DNA of 64,000 nt. It comes from Geopseudomonas sagittaria (GTDB lineage Bacteria; Pseudomonadota; Gammaproteobacteria; Pseudomonadales; Pseudomonadaceae). The stretch lies in NCBI RefSeq assembly GCF_900115715.1, contig NZ_FOXM01000015.1, forward strand, positions 1-64,000, in the 5' to 3' direction. This document shows positions 1 to 8,078 of the stretch, piece after piece. The notes beneath the pieces are model-generated. The model did not search any database. It was not told where the DNA came from and saw only the letters and a program-made list of their open reading frames with translations. Positions within the stretch are counted from its first letter, which is position 1. Each line of letters opens with the position of its first letter. Position numbers and translations under genes: made by a program.

Positions 1-243
1 CATCTTGCGGCTGCTGACGATGCCGCGGCTGTAGGCCAGCAGGACGATCTTCAGCAGCACCGCCGGATCGAAGGCCGGAGCGCCTTCGACATCGTTGCGG
101 TAACGGGCGTGGAATTCGGAAAGGTCCAGTTCGTGGTCGACCAGATAGCACAGGGCGTGCTCGAAGCTGCCGGGCAGCAACTGCTTGTCGAAATCCACGG
201 GGAGCAGTTTGAGTCCCTTGTGAACGGTCTTGAACCGAGGCAT
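1..243 (-). CDS. IS1182-family transposase, N-terminal part, open at window edge
   Basis: The first 81 codons of a transposase are read leftwards and run off the window. The start MPRFKTVHKGLKLLPVDF, followed by LLPGSFEHALCYLV and EGAPAFDPAVLLKIVLLAYS, is characteristic of IS1182-type (IS5-superfamily-like DDE) transposases. The ATG at 241-243 is preceded by a purine-rich GGGAGG. The element's upstream end lies very close to the attC site ending near 320, so it may have inserted at the cassette boundary. Whether the transposase is intact cannot be judged from this window. Confidence 0.85.
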   Translation of the reverse strand, partial: MPRFKTVHKGLKLLPVDFDKQLLPGSFEHALCYLVDHELDLSEFHARYRNDVEGAPAFDPAVLLKIVLLAYSRGIVSSRKM

Positions 244-319
244 CGCCTCGCGCCTCCCTGCGAATGGATGGGTTGGAGGGTATCAGCCTCGGGGCGGGCC
301 AGCAGCAGGTTTTTCTACA

Positions 320-409
320 GCCTCAACGATTAAGCTAACGGGCAGGCAAGCGCGTAGCGTTTGACTGTCCAGCGAACGAAGTGAGCGGAGTTGAGCGCAT
401 TGTTATGCG
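320..409 (-). other. attC recombination site (integron cassette)
   Basis: On the minus strand the site opens with GCATAAC and closes with CGTTGAGGC. The outer arms pair as GCATAAC/CTCAAC and, after a 5-nt spacer, GCTCAAC/AGCTAAC, which is the R and L box layout of a 59-base element. The central part CCGCTCACTTCGTTCG resembles attC loops of Pseudomonas chromosomal integrons. The stop codon of the cassette gene (403-405) lies inside the first R box, as is usual for cassettes. Confidence 0.75.
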
Positions 410-648
410 GCCTCAGCCTCAATTAAGTAAGAAACATTATTGAAATCCCATCCATGTGGATTGACGATGTGCCTGCTGAGGAATGGAAGCCTCTCTAGGG
501 TTATAGGCCAGCAATCGTACATAGGGTCGCCAACTTCCAGCTGGAACTCAGCCTGAAAGGCCTCAAGATCAAAGTCATGAATCGGCAGTGCCCAGAGCTC
601 ATGCTCGCTTGAGTTGCTGTAGGCTCTGATGGCTCGCCTGATAGCCAT
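403..648 (-). CDS. integron cassette gene, hypothetical 81-aa protein
   Basis: Small acidic soluble protein (81 residues) of unrecognised family; motifs visible are HDFDLEAFQAEFQLEVGDPMYDCWPI and a Trp/Asn-rich end, with no membrane segment. The ATG at 646-648 follows an AAGGAAG ribosome site placed a few bases after the upstream attC crossover (GTTATAC at about 669-675), and the stop falls in the next attC. This position, exactly filling the space between two attC sites, is the main evidence that the ORF is real. Function is unknown; cassette proteins of this size are often toxin/antitoxin, phage-defence or orphan proteins. Confidence 0.7.
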   Translation of the reverse strand: MAIRRAIRAYSNSSEHELWALPIHDFDLEAFQAEFQLEVGDPMYDCWPITLERLPFLSRHIVNPHGWDFNNVSYLIEAEAA

Positions 649-666
649 AGCGGGGGGCTTCCTTGG

Positions 667-757
667 CCGTATAACGTTTGGTTAAGGGGCGGACAAAAGC
701 GCAGCTTTTGGACGTCCCGAGTGAGCGAAGCGAACGACTTGAACCATTAGTTAGAGC
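667..757 (-). other. attC recombination site (integron cassette)
   Basis: Minus-strand ends are CTCTAAC and CGTTATAC. Folding pairs TCTAAC with TATAAC (R boxes) and GGTTCAAG with GGTTAAG (L boxes), including the single extrahelical base that defines the recombined strand. The centre carries the self-complementary GTTCGCTTCGCTCAC segment. It ends the 747-1157 cassette and precedes the 403-648 cassette. Confidence 0.85.
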
Positions 758-1157
758 GCGAGGTTTCAAGGTAAAGCCACGCTCTGTGGGCTGAAAGTGG
801 AATTAATATTAGTTCAGTGAGTAGTGGGTATGAGGTTGAAAAGAGAAGATTGAGGCCTTCGACCTTAAGCGCTGTGATGCTGAAAAATAAAATAGGGGTA
901 TATATCGCAAGGGCAGCAAGTGGTGCGTATTTTTTGTAAATGTACGCGACTGGAAAAGCTATGATTGATGCGGCAAGCGAAATCAGAATAAAATTTAGCG
1001 CGACTGATGAAAGTAAGATGCCTGTCATTGAGTTGTTGGGGTTTGCTGGGATTAAATCCGTCAATGGCATGACAGCAAATTTTGAAAATCCGCCGAAAAA
1101 TGCTATGGCGAAAAATGGTATTAGTAAAAATTTTATCAATGTAACTGCGGCGCGCAC
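747..1157 (-). CDS. integron cassette gene, small polytopic membrane protein
   Basis: A 136-residue very hydrophobic protein with about four membrane-spanning stretches (near residues 8-28, 45-70, 78-100 and 104-125). The start is a GTG at 1155-1157 with an AAGGAG six bases upstream, and the stop sits in the R box of the following attC. The gene is AT-rich compared with the flanking core genes, as is common for cassettes of foreign origin. No family is recognised; no catalytic motif is visible. A role at the inner membrane is all that can be inferred. Confidence 0.7.
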   Translation of the reverse strand: MRAAVTLIKFLLIPFFAIAFFGGFSKFAVMPLTDLIPANPNNSMTGILLSSVALNFILISLAASIIAFPVAYIYKKYAPLAALAIYTPILFFSITALKVEGLNLLFSTSYPLLTELILIPLSAHRAWLYLETSRSN

Positions 1158-1199
1158 GAATTTTCTCCTTGTGCTCTAACTATAAATAGACACCAACTG

Positions 1200-1309
1200 G
1201 TGCATAACACCCCGAACGGGACTGGTGGATAAAATTCAAGGACGCGCAAGCCAGACCGCTCTGGAATGCAGTTTTCGGAGGTAGCCTGGGGTGAGTTGGC
1301 GGTTATACA
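1200..1309 (-). other. possible degenerate attC or attI-like site; rest of 1158-1500 has no gene
   Basis: Read on the minus strand the segment starts GTATAACC and ends GTGTTATGCACC, so the outer R-type boxes GTATAAC/GTTATGC are complementary with one mismatch, but the inner L boxes do not pair convincingly. It precedes the 747-1157 cassette at the expected distance, so it may be the previous cassette's attC or an attI. Between it and the glycerate kinase start at 1501 I see no gene. Confidence 0.4.
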
Positions 1310-1500
1310 CCATGGCAGCAAGTCCTTTTGCGAAAGATGTTTGGCAGGCGTCGAGGGTAGCGCGGTGTACCGTGGAAAAACAACCGGGAGTGTGCACGCA
1401 ATCCCGGCGTTTCGGGTTAAATGGCCTGGCCGGTTACGACCGCCCCGCCTGCCTTTCGGGGTAGGTTTGCCTCAACCCAGCAGCCCGAGAGCAGGTCCGC

Positions 1501-2637
1501 ATGAAAATCGTCATCGCCCCCGATTCGTTCAAGGAAAGCCTGTCCGCCGCCGAGGTGGCCGCGGCCATTGCCGCCGGGTTGCGCGAGGTCTGGCCGCAGG
1601 CCGAGCTGCTCTGCCGGCTGATGGCCGACGGCGGCGAAGGCACGGTGGTGGCGCTGGTCGCCGCGACCGGGGGCGAGTACCGGGAGACGGTGGTGCGCGA
1701 CCCACTCGGCGAGCCAGTGGCGGCCACTTGGGGCTGGATCGCCGAAAGCCGCAGCGCGGTGATCGAGATGGCCGCCGCCAGCGGCCTGCATCTGGTGGCG
1801 GCGGAGCGGCGCGATGCGCTGCGCGCCTGCACCTGGGGCACTGGCGAGCTGATCCGCGCCGCGCTGGATGCCGGCGCCGAGCGGATCGTCCTCGGTTTCG
1901 GCGGCAGCGCCACCAACGATGCCGGCAGCGGCATGCTGCGCGCCCTCGGCGCACGTTTAGAGGATGCCGAGGGCCGACCGTTGGCGTGCGGCGGCGCGGC
2001 GCTGGCGCAGCTGGCGCGCATTGACCTGAGCGGCCTCGATCCACGCCTGGCGCAGGTGGACTTCGAGGTGGCCTGCGACGTCGACAACCCGCTGTGCGGG
2101 CCGCACGGCGCCGCGCAGGTGTTCGGCCCGCAGAAGGGAGCGACGCCGGAGCAGGTGCGCCAGCTCGACGCCGCCCTCGGCCACTTCGCCGACGTCTGCG
2201 CGCAAACTCTCGGCCGCGACGGGCGCGATCTGCCCGGCTGCGGCGCGGCCGGCGGTATCGGCTTCGCCGCGCGGACCTTCCTGGCGGCGACCTTCCGCCC
2301 CGGCATCGAGCTGGTCGCCGAGGTCAGCGGGCTGGAGCAGGCGGTGATCGGCGCCGATCTGGTGATCACCGGCGAGGGACGGCTCGACCTGCAGACCCTG
2401 CACGGCAAGACACCGATGGGTGTGGCGAGCATCGCCAAGCGCCACGGCGTGCCGGTGGTCGCGCTGGCCGGGATGCTCGGCGAGGGCTACCAGCAGCTCT
2501 ACGGGCACGGCATCGACGCCGCCTTCAGTCTGGCGCCCGGTCCGATCAGCCTGGCCGACGCCCTCGCCGACGCGCCGCGCCTGCTGCGCCAGCGCGCCGT
2601 GGACATCGCCCGGCTCTGGCAGCTGGCGAAGGGTTGA
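1501..2637 (+). CDS. glxK: glycerate 2-kinase (GlxK/GarK family)
   Basis: A 378-residue protein matching the full length of the GarK/GlxK glycerate kinases, which phosphorylate glycerate to 2-phosphoglycerate in glyoxylate/glucarate breakdown. The N-terminus MKIVIAPDSFKESLSA is the family signature; MADGGEGTV (residues about 41-49), the glycine-rich GFGGSATNDAGSGML (about 132-146) and ITGEGRLDLQTLHGKTPMGV (near 288-307) form the nucleotide/substrate pocket. It stands alone: the neighbour on the other strand (an Lrp regulator) converges on it with an 18-base gap. Start chosen at the ATG giving the canonical N-terminus. Confidence 0.93.
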   Translation: MKIVIAPDSFKESLSAAEVAAAIAAGLREVWPQAELLCRLMADGGEGTVVALVAATGGEYRETVVRDPLGEPVAATWGWIAESRSAVIEMAAASGLHLVAAERRDALRACTWGTGELIRAALDAGAERIVLGFGGSATNDAGSGMLRALGARLEDAEGRPLACGGAALAQLARIDLSGLDPRLAQVDFEVACDVDNPLCGPHGAAQVFGPQKGATPEQVRQLDAALGHFADVCAQTLGRDGRDLPGCGAAGGIGFAARTFLAATFRPGIELVAEVSGLEQAVIGADLVITGEGRLDLQTLHGKTPMGVASIAKRHGVPVVALAGMLGEGYQQLYGHGIDAAFSLAPGPISLADALADAPRLLRQRAVDIARLWQLAKG

Positions 2638-2655
2638 GTGAGGCGCGGCGTAGCG

Positions 2656-3117
2656 CTACAGCCGCCCGCCGCGATCGAGCTTGCAGGACAGGATGATCGA
2701 GGTGTTGGTCTTCTCCACGCCGTCCACCGCACTGATCTCGTCGAGCAGCTGGTCCAGCCGCTCGGGGGTCTCCGCATGCAGCCAGGCGACGAAGTCGAAC
2801 TCGCCGCTCACCGTGCACAGCTGCTGCACCTCGGGCATGTTGCTCAGCCGGCGCAGCACCTCCTTGCCCGAGCGCGGCTGCAGGGTGATGCCGACGTAGG
2901 CCTGCAGGCCGCCCTCCAGCACGCGCTGGCTCAGGCGCACGCCGTAGCCGGTGATGACCTTGCCCTTCTCCAGGCGCGCCAGGCGCGAGATCACCGTGGT
3001 GCGGGCGATGCCGAGCCGGCGCGCGAGCATGGCCACGCTCTCGCGGGCATCGACCTGCAGGGCGGCGATCAGCTGACGATCGATATCGTCGAGACGGATG
3101 GTGGAAAGTTCGGACAT
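2656..3117 (-). CDS. Lrp/AsnC-family transcriptional regulator
   Basis: 153 residues with an N-terminal winged helix-turn-helix (LDDIDRQLIAALQVDAR, then MLARRLGIARTTVISRLARLE, residues about 9-50) and a C-terminal RAM/ligand-binding domain (AYVGITLQP to TSIILS). Members sense amino acids and control their transport or catabolism. The start at 3115-3117 gives the usual Lrp N-terminus; longer in-frame extensions to 3267 lack homology. It is transcribed in the same direction as, and downstream of, the amino-acid ABC importer and its terminator (3227-3257), so it probably has its own promoter and may regulate the importer (inference). Confidence 0.88.
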   Translation of the reverse strand: MSELSTIRLDDIDRQLIAALQVDARESVAMLARRLGIARTTVISRLARLEKGKVITGYGVRLSQRVLEGGLQAYVGITLQPRSGKEVLRRLSNMPEVQQLCTVSGEFDFVAWLHAETPERLDQLLDEISAVDGVEKTNTSIILSCKLDRGGRL

Positions 3118-3226
3118 CAGCGGATTACCGGCGACTGCAAAGTCGCCATCGTAGCAAAACAAACCACCGGCCCCGGAAGGGCCCGACCTGCGCAAAGTGC
3201 CTGCCGCTGCCCCGGAGCCGGTGATA

Positions 3227-3257
3227 GAAAAACCCGGCCACCTTGCGGCAGCCGGGC
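3227..3257 (-). terminator. rho-independent terminator of the ABC importer operon
   Basis: On the minus strand a GC-rich stem (GCCGGG paired with CCCGGC, 3251-3256 with 3233-3238) is followed by a T run (A tract at 3228-3232 on the plus strand). It lies about 50 bases past the permease stop at 3311. Confidence 0.8.
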
Positions 3258-3310
3258 ATAAGGGCATCGCTCCCCGTAGCAGACGATGCCTGGCACCAAA
3301 CGGGTCCTGC

Positions 3311-4000
3311 TCAGCGCCCCTGGCAGGCGTCGACCCGCAGACGCTTTTCCAGCAGGCGGAACAGGCGCACCAGGGCGTAGGCGGCCAGCAGGTAGAACAC
3401 CCCGGCCATCAGGAAGATCTCCACCGGCTGGTAGGTGCGGGCGATGATGGTGCGCGACATGCCGGTCAGCTCCAGCAGGGTGATGGTGCTGGCCAGGGCG
3501 CTGGCCTTGAGCATCAGGATCACCTCGTTGCTGTAGGCCGGCAGGGCGATGCGCGCCGCACGCGGCAGGATGATGTGCAGCAGCGCCTGCCAGCGCGACA
3601 TGCCCAGCGCCCGCGCCGCCTCGATCTCGCCATGCGGGATGGCCTGGATGGCGCCGCGCAGGATCTCGGCGATGTAGGCCGCGGTGTGCAGGGTCATGGT
3701 GATCACCGCGCACCAGTAGGGATCGCGCAGTACCGGCCACAGCGCGCTCTGGCGGACCGCCTCGAACTGCGCCATGCCGTAGTAGACCAGGAACAGCTGC
3801 ACCAGCAGCGGCGTGCCGCGGAAGAAGAAGATGTAGCCATAGGGCAGCGCGCGCACCCAGGCCAGCCGCGAGCTGCGCATCACGCCCAGCGGGATCGCCA
3901 GGATCAGCCCGGCCAGCACGGCGATGCCCACCAGTTCCAGGGTCAGCCAGGCGCCTTCGAGCAGGCGCGGCGTCCACTTGATCATCAATTCCCAGTTCAT
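3311..4000 (-). CDS. polar amino-acid ABC transporter permease (HisM-like)
   Basis: 229-residue inner-membrane permease with about five membrane helices. The EAA loop that docks on the ATPase is visible as EIEAARALGMSRWQALLHIILP (central residues AARALG), and FFFRGTPLLVQLFLVYYG is the conserved HisMQ-type segment. The start at 3998-4000 overlaps the stop of the upstream permease (ATGA), so translation is coupled. It forms a heterodimer with the neighbouring HisQ-like subunit and takes up a polar or basic amino acid. Confidence 0.92.
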   Translation of the reverse strand: MNWELMIKWTPRLLEGAWLTLELVGIAVLAGLILAIPLGVMRSSRLAWVRALPYGYIFFFRGTPLLVQLFLVYYGMAQFEAVRQSALWPVLRDPYWCAVITMTLHTAAYIAEILRGAIQAIPHGEIEAARALGMSRWQALLHIILPRAARIALPAYSNEVILMLKASALASTITLLELTGMSRTIIARTYQPVEIFLMAGVFYLLAAYALVRLFRLLEKRLRVDACQGR

Positions 4001-4701
4001 GCGTAGGATCTCCGGAAGCCGCGCGCGGCGCGCTTCTCCATCAGCGCCAGGCTGCCCATGGCGACTACGGTCAGGCACAGGTAGATGCAGGCCGCCGCCA
4101 GGTAGAAGGTGAACGGCTGCTTGCTGGCGGTCACGGCGATCTGCGAGTGACGCATGATTTCCTCCAGGCCGATCACCGAGATCAGCGCGGTGTCCTTCAT
4201 CAGGATCATGAACAGGTTGCCCAGCCCCGGCAGGGCGAGGCGCCACATCTGCGGCAGGATCAGGCGCCAGAGGATGGTCACCTTGCCGAGGCCGAGGGCC
4301 TGACCGGCCTCGCAGTGGCCCTTGGGAATCGACAGGATGGCGCCGCGGAACACCTCCGTGGCGTAGGCGCCGAAGCACAGGCCCAGCGCCAGCACGCCGG
4401 CGGCGAACGGGCTCAGTTCCAGACTGTGCATGCCCAGCGCATCAGCCAGGGCGCGCATCAGGTTGACGCTGCCGAAGTAGATCAGCAGCACCCAGAGCAG
4501 CTCCGGCACGCCGCGCACCAGGGTCGAGTAGCTCGAGCCCAGCCACTGCAGCGCTCCGTACTTCGAGGTCTTGGCCAGCGCGCCGAGCAGGCCCAGCACC
4601 AGCCCTACCGCCAGCGACGCCAGCGCCAACTGGATGGTGATCCAGGTGCCCGCCAGCAGGGCGGGCCCAAAACCGTGCAAATCGAGAAACATGTTGGTCA
4701 C
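3997..4701 (-). CDS. polar amino-acid ABC transporter permease (HisQ-like)
   Basis: 234 residues, five to six predicted membrane helices, typical HisQ/GlnP length. Family landmarks are TWITIQLALASLAVGLVLG near the N-terminus, STLVRGVPELLWVLLIYFG, and the EAA loop GHCEAGQALGLGKVTILWRLILP. Gene order is binding protein, HisQ, HisM downstream of the ATPase gene, all on the minus strand with short gaps, so one operon. Substrate is not fixed by sequence; HisQ/ArtQ-like permeases import Lys, Arg, Orn or His. Confidence 0.92.
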   Translation of the reverse strand: MTNMFLDLHGFGPALLAGTWITIQLALASLAVGLVLGLLGALAKTSKYGALQWLGSSYSTLVRGVPELLWVLLIYFGSVNLMRALADALGMHSLELSPFAAGVLALGLCFGAYATEVFRGAILSIPKGHCEAGQALGLGKVTILWRLILPQMWRLALPGLGNLFMILMKDTALISVIGLEEIMRHSQIAVTASKQPFTFYLAAACIYLCLTVVAMGSLALMEKRAARGFRRSYA

Positions 4702-4743
4702 CCTCGCCGGCCAGTGCGCCCGGCCGCAGCCGGGCGCCGCCCG

Positions 4744-5499
4744 TCACTTGATGCTGAACGGGAAGTACTTGTCGTTGATCTGCTGGTAGGTGCCGTCGGC
4801 AACCATGGCCTGCAGCGCGACATTCAGCCTCTCGCGCAGGGCGTCGTCGCCCTTGCGCAGGGCGATGCCGATCTTGTCGTTGTCGTACACCGGCTCGCCC
4901 TTGAACTCGAAGCCCTGACCAGGCTCGCTCTTCAGCCATTCCCAGTTGACCAGCTTGTCGGCCAGCACGCCGTCGACGCGGCCGGCGGCCAGGTCGAGGT
5001 AGGCGTTTTCCTGGGTGTCGTAGAGCTTCACCTTCACCACGTCGCCGAGGTTGTCCTCCAGCCAGGTGCCGGCGATGGTGGCACGCTGCGCGCCGATCAC
5101 CTTGCCCTTGAGGCTGGCTTCGTCGGTCTTGAAGGTGTCCGACTTGGGTGCGATGAACTGCAGCTTGTTGGTGTAGTAGGCGTCGGTGAAGTCCACCGCC
5201 TGCTTGCGCTCGTCGGTGATCGACATGGAGGCGGCGATGAAGTCGAACTTCTTGGCGTTCAACGCCGGGATGATGCCGTCCCAGTCGGAGGTGACCACTT
5301 CGCACTCGACCTGCATCTTGGCGCACAAGGCGTTGGCGATATCCACGTCGAAGCCGCCGACCTTGCCGCGGGCATCGACCAGGTTGAAGGGCGGGTAGGC
5401 GCCTTCGGTACCGACCCGCAGCTTGTCGGCGGCGTCGGCCTGGCCGGCGAGGCCGAGGACGCTGGCGGCAATGAGCAGCACTTTCTTGTAGTTATGCAT
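4744..5499 (-). CDS. periplasmic amino-acid-binding protein of the ABC importer
   Basis: 251 residues with an N-terminal secretion signal (MHNYKKVLLIAASVLGLAG, cleavage after ADA). The mature part begins KLRVGTEGAYPPFNLVDARG, the SBP family-3 signature, followed by GFDVDIANAL, DWDGIIPAL and FIAASMSITDERK. Start at 5497-5499 gives a proper signal peptide; the in-frame extension upstream is not coding. Family-3 binding proteins of this subgroup (ArgT/HisJ-like) bind basic amino acids; the nearby lysine-catabolism genes make lysine or a related compound plausible, which is inference. Confidence 0.9.
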   Translation of the reverse strand: MHNYKKVLLIAASVLGLAGQADAADKLRVGTEGAYPPFNLVDARGKVGGFDVDIANALCAKMQVECEVVTSDWDGIIPALNAKKFDFIAASMSITDERKQAVDFTDAYYTNKLQFIAPKSDTFKTDEASLKGKVIGAQRATIAGTWLEDNLGDVVKVKLYDTQENAYLDLAAGRVDGVLADKLVNWEWLKSEPGQGFEFKGEPVYDNDKIGIALRKGDDALRERLNVALQAMVADGTYQQINDKYFPFSIK

Positions 5500-5513
5500 G
5501 TGAATTGCTCCGA

Positions 5514-6287
5514 TCAGTGATTGCTGGACATGAACTGCTGGCAACGCGCGGACTGCGGGTTGTCGAAGACCTGATCCGGGGTGCCCTGCTCCTCGACGCG
5601 GCCCTGGTGGAGGAACACCACCTCGCTGGACACCTGGCGGGCGAAGTTCATCTCGTGGGTGACCAGCAGCATGGTGCGGCCCTCCTCGGCCAGCGCGCGG
5701 ATCACGTTGAGGACTTCCTGGACCATCTCCGGGTCGAGGGCCGAGGTCGGCTCGTCGAACAGGATGACCTTGGGCTCCATGCACAGGGTGCGGGCGATGG
5801 CCGCGCGCTGCTGCTGGCCGCCGGACAGCTGGGTGGGATAGACGTGGCGCTTGTCGGCGATGCCGACCTTGGCCAGCAGCGCCTCGGCGCGCTCGGTGGC
5901 CTCGGCCCGGGACAGCCCCAGCACGCGGCGCGGCGCCTCGATGATGTTGTCGAGCACGCTCATGTGCGGCCACAGGTTGAAGTTCTGGAACACGAAGCCC
6001 AGCTCGCTGCGCAGGCGGTTGATCTGCTTGTTGTCGGCGGCGACCAGGTGCCCCTCGCGGGCGGTCTTCAGCTTGAGCTGCTCGCCGGCGACGTGGATCT
6101 CGCCCTTGCAGGGGTTCTCAAGCAGATTGATGCAACGCAGGAAGGTCGACTTGCCGGAGCCGGAGGAGCCGAGGATGGAGATCACGTCGCCATCGCGGGC
6201 GGTCAGCGAGATGCCCTTGAGTACCTCGAGATCGCCGTAGCGCTTGTGCAGGTCGCGGACTTCCAGAGCGGGGGCGGATGCTTGCAT
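5514..6287 (-). CDS. polar amino-acid ABC transporter ATP-binding protein (HisP-like)
   Basis: 257-residue ATPase, first gene of the importer operon. Walker A is GSSGSGKST (residues about 39-47), the Q loop is FQNFNLW, the ABC signature LSGGQQQRAAIARTL, Walker B VILFDEPTSALDPE and the switch His in LLVTHEM. These are diagnostic of the HisP/GlnQ group. It powers the two permeases downstream. The gap to the binding-protein gene is only 14 bases. Confidence 0.94.
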   Translation of the reverse strand: MQASAPALEVRDLHKRYGDLEVLKGISLTARDGDVISILGSSGSGKSTFLRCINLLENPCKGEIHVAGEQLKLKTAREGHLVAADNKQINRLRSELGFVFQNFNLWPHMSVLDNIIEAPRRVLGLSRAEATERAEALLAKVGIADKRHVYPTQLSGGQQQRAAIARTLCMEPKVILFDEPTSALDPEMVQEVLNVIRALAEEGRTMLLVTHEMNFARQVSSEVVFLHQGRVEEQGTPDQVFDNPQSARCQQFMSSNH

Positions 6288-6463
6288 GGCTACACCTTTG
6301 TTGTTCTTGTCCTCGCGTCAGGCCGCAGTGATCCGGCTGGCGAGTTAGGCATTGGTTACAACCCGATGAAAGCAACTCCGCGGACGCCGTTCAAACGAAA
6401 AGAACGACGCTTTCCATTCCAAAATCTACTGACCAAGCCACCCCGCGTTGTTGATCTGAAAAC

Positions 6464-6494
6464 AAAAATCCCCGGCGCTCGGGCAACCGGGGAT
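6464..6494 (-). terminator. rho-independent terminator after hglS
   Basis: Minus-strand stem ATCCCCGG/CCGGGGAT (6487-6494 with 6468-6475) followed by TTTTTG. It closes the hglS transcript about 55 bases past its stop. The remainder of 6288-6548 is upstream sequence of the importer ATPase gene and holds no gene I can support. Confidence 0.8.
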
Positions 6495-6548
6495 GAGGAA
6501 AAGTTGTACGACAGGCAATATCGCCCGTCGTCAGTGCTGTGGCGGCGC

Positions 6549-7940
6549 TCAGGCCAGTCGGGGCAGCCCGAGCTCCTGCGCACAGGCCTCCAGCGAGGCC
6601 TGCTGGGTGCGGGCATACAGCGCCATCTCATCGAGCACCGGGCGGCCGAGGGCGCGCTCGAACTCGGCGCGGTTGGCCGACTGGTCGTAGGCGTCGCGGC
6701 GGCTGTCGCCCAGGTTGGACTGGAAGATGCCCGCCGCACTGACCGGCAGGAAGTCCTCGTAGAGCTGCGGCTGCCAGCGCAGCAGGCCGGCCGCCAGCAG
6801 CGCCTCGCGGTCACCCGCCAGGCAGATCTCGTGACGGGCCGCCCGACCGGCCTCGGTCACCTGGTAACGGCCGTAGACCAGGCCCTCGCGGCGCAGCACC
6901 TCAAGGTCGTCGGGGAAGTCGGCGAAACACTGGCGCAGGGCCTCGGCGTAGGCCTGGGGGTATTCGGCCGCCGGCACGGCGCGGCAGCGCTCGCGGGTGG
7001 CGCCGAGCAGCTGGTCGTACAGCGCGCGACCCTTGGCGGTCAGCGCCGCGCCGCGCTGCTCGATCTCGCCGAAGCGCGCGCTGTGCCAGCCCGGCGTGCC
7101 GCAGGCGAACTGCACCGCCTCGTCGAGCGCCTTGAAGCTGGTCTGGCGCAGCAGGATCGGGCAGCGCCGCGGCGGCGGCCCTTCCACCAGTTCCTTGGCA
7201 TGCATGCCGCGTTCGGGCATGCCGGCCTGCACCGCGTCGATGTCCAGGGTGCAGGGCGTCAGGTGGTTGATGTGCGGCCCCTGGAAGGCCACCACGTCGG
7301 CGATCAGCCGGTGCTGCGCCTGCAACTGGTGGTAGACCTCGGCGCTGACCCGCGCCTGGCGGTGCCAGCGGAAGGTCTGCAGCGCCTCGCGGATGAACAC
7401 CCCCGCCTGCTCCGCGGTCAGCCCGCCGGCGCGCTCGAACTGCTCGATCATTGCCAGAGCCGGCGCGGTGAAGATCTCCCGGCCGGCGAGGATCTGTGCC
7501 GCCTGCTGGCGCAGTGCCGGGTCGTCGATCAGCTCCAGGCGCAGCAGCGAGGTGAACACGCGGAACGGGCTGCGCTTGAGCGACGCCTCGTCGACCGCGC
7601 GGAACGCGGTGGCATGCACCGGCACGCCGGCACAGGCCAGGTCGTAGTAGCTCACCGGCTGCATGCCCATCACCGCGAACAGGCGCGCCATGGTCGCCAG
7701 CTCCTGCGCGCTGCCCAGGCGGATGGCGCCGTGGCGCTCCTCCTCGAGACGCTGCAGGTCACCGTTGGCGCGCATCGCTTCGGCCAGCGGCGGGTTGTCG
7801 CCCAGCGCCCGGCGATTGACCCGGCCGACCAGGTCGAGCAGCTCGCCGTACAGCGGCACCTCGCTCTGGTACATCGCCGACATGGCCAGGGAGAAACGCG
7901 CGCGGATCTCGTCCGGGCTGACAAAGGCGTTCTGGTTCAT
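6549..7940 (-). CDS. hglS: 2-oxoadipate dioxygenase/decarboxylase HglS (YdcJ/DUF1338 family)
   Basis: 463 residues, the same size as characterised pseudomonad HglS. The enzyme is an Fe(II) dioxygenase converting 2-oxoadipate to D-2-hydroxyglutarate in D-lysine catabolism. The residues known to bind metal and substrate are in register: His70 and Arg74 in ERHGAIRLG, His226 in FQGPHINHLTP, and Glu294 in ARFGEIEQRG. Adjacent genes encode an aminotransferase and, beyond a LysR gene, AmaB, which supply its substrate. The gap to the aminotransferase is 138 bases, so it may be co-transcribed from it. Confidence in family is high; activity is inferred from the conserved residues. Confidence 0.93.
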   Translation of the reverse strand: MNQNAFVSPDEIRARFSLAMSAMYQSEVPLYGELLDLVGRVNRRALGDNPPLAEAMRANGDLQRLEEERHGAIRLGSAQELATMARLFAVMGMQPVSYYDLACAGVPVHATAFRAVDEASLKRSPFRVFTSLLRLELIDDPALRQQAAQILAGREIFTAPALAMIEQFERAGGLTAEQAGVFIREALQTFRWHRQARVSAEVYHQLQAQHRLIADVVAFQGPHINHLTPCTLDIDAVQAGMPERGMHAKELVEGPPPRRCPILLRQTSFKALDEAVQFACGTPGWHSARFGEIEQRGAALTAKGRALYDQLLGATRERCRAVPAAEYPQAYAEALRQCFADFPDDLEVLRREGLVYGRYQVTEAGRAARHEICLAGDREALLAAGLLRWQPQLYEDFLPVSAAGIFQSNLGDSRRDAYDQSANRAEFERALGRPVLDEMALYARTQQASLEACAQELGLPRLA

Positions 7941-8078
7941 CGCACTGCACTCCTCACGGTGCCCGCCGCTGGCAGGCTGCTCGGTGGCTCGGGAAATCGG
8001 CCCTTGATTTCATTCTGCTGAGGACTGATCCACCGCTCAAACGACAATTTCTCTGCACTTGATTCCCGAAAGGAATCC

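Noticed and set aside
940..1179. 79-codon plus-strand frame opposite the membrane cassette gene
   Set aside because: The minus-strand gene has a ribosome site and ends in an attC, so the plus frame is a shadow.
5505..8021. 838-codon plus-strand open frame across the importer ATPase and hglS
   Set aside because: It spans two well-defined genes and a terminator on the other strand; product composition is unnatural.
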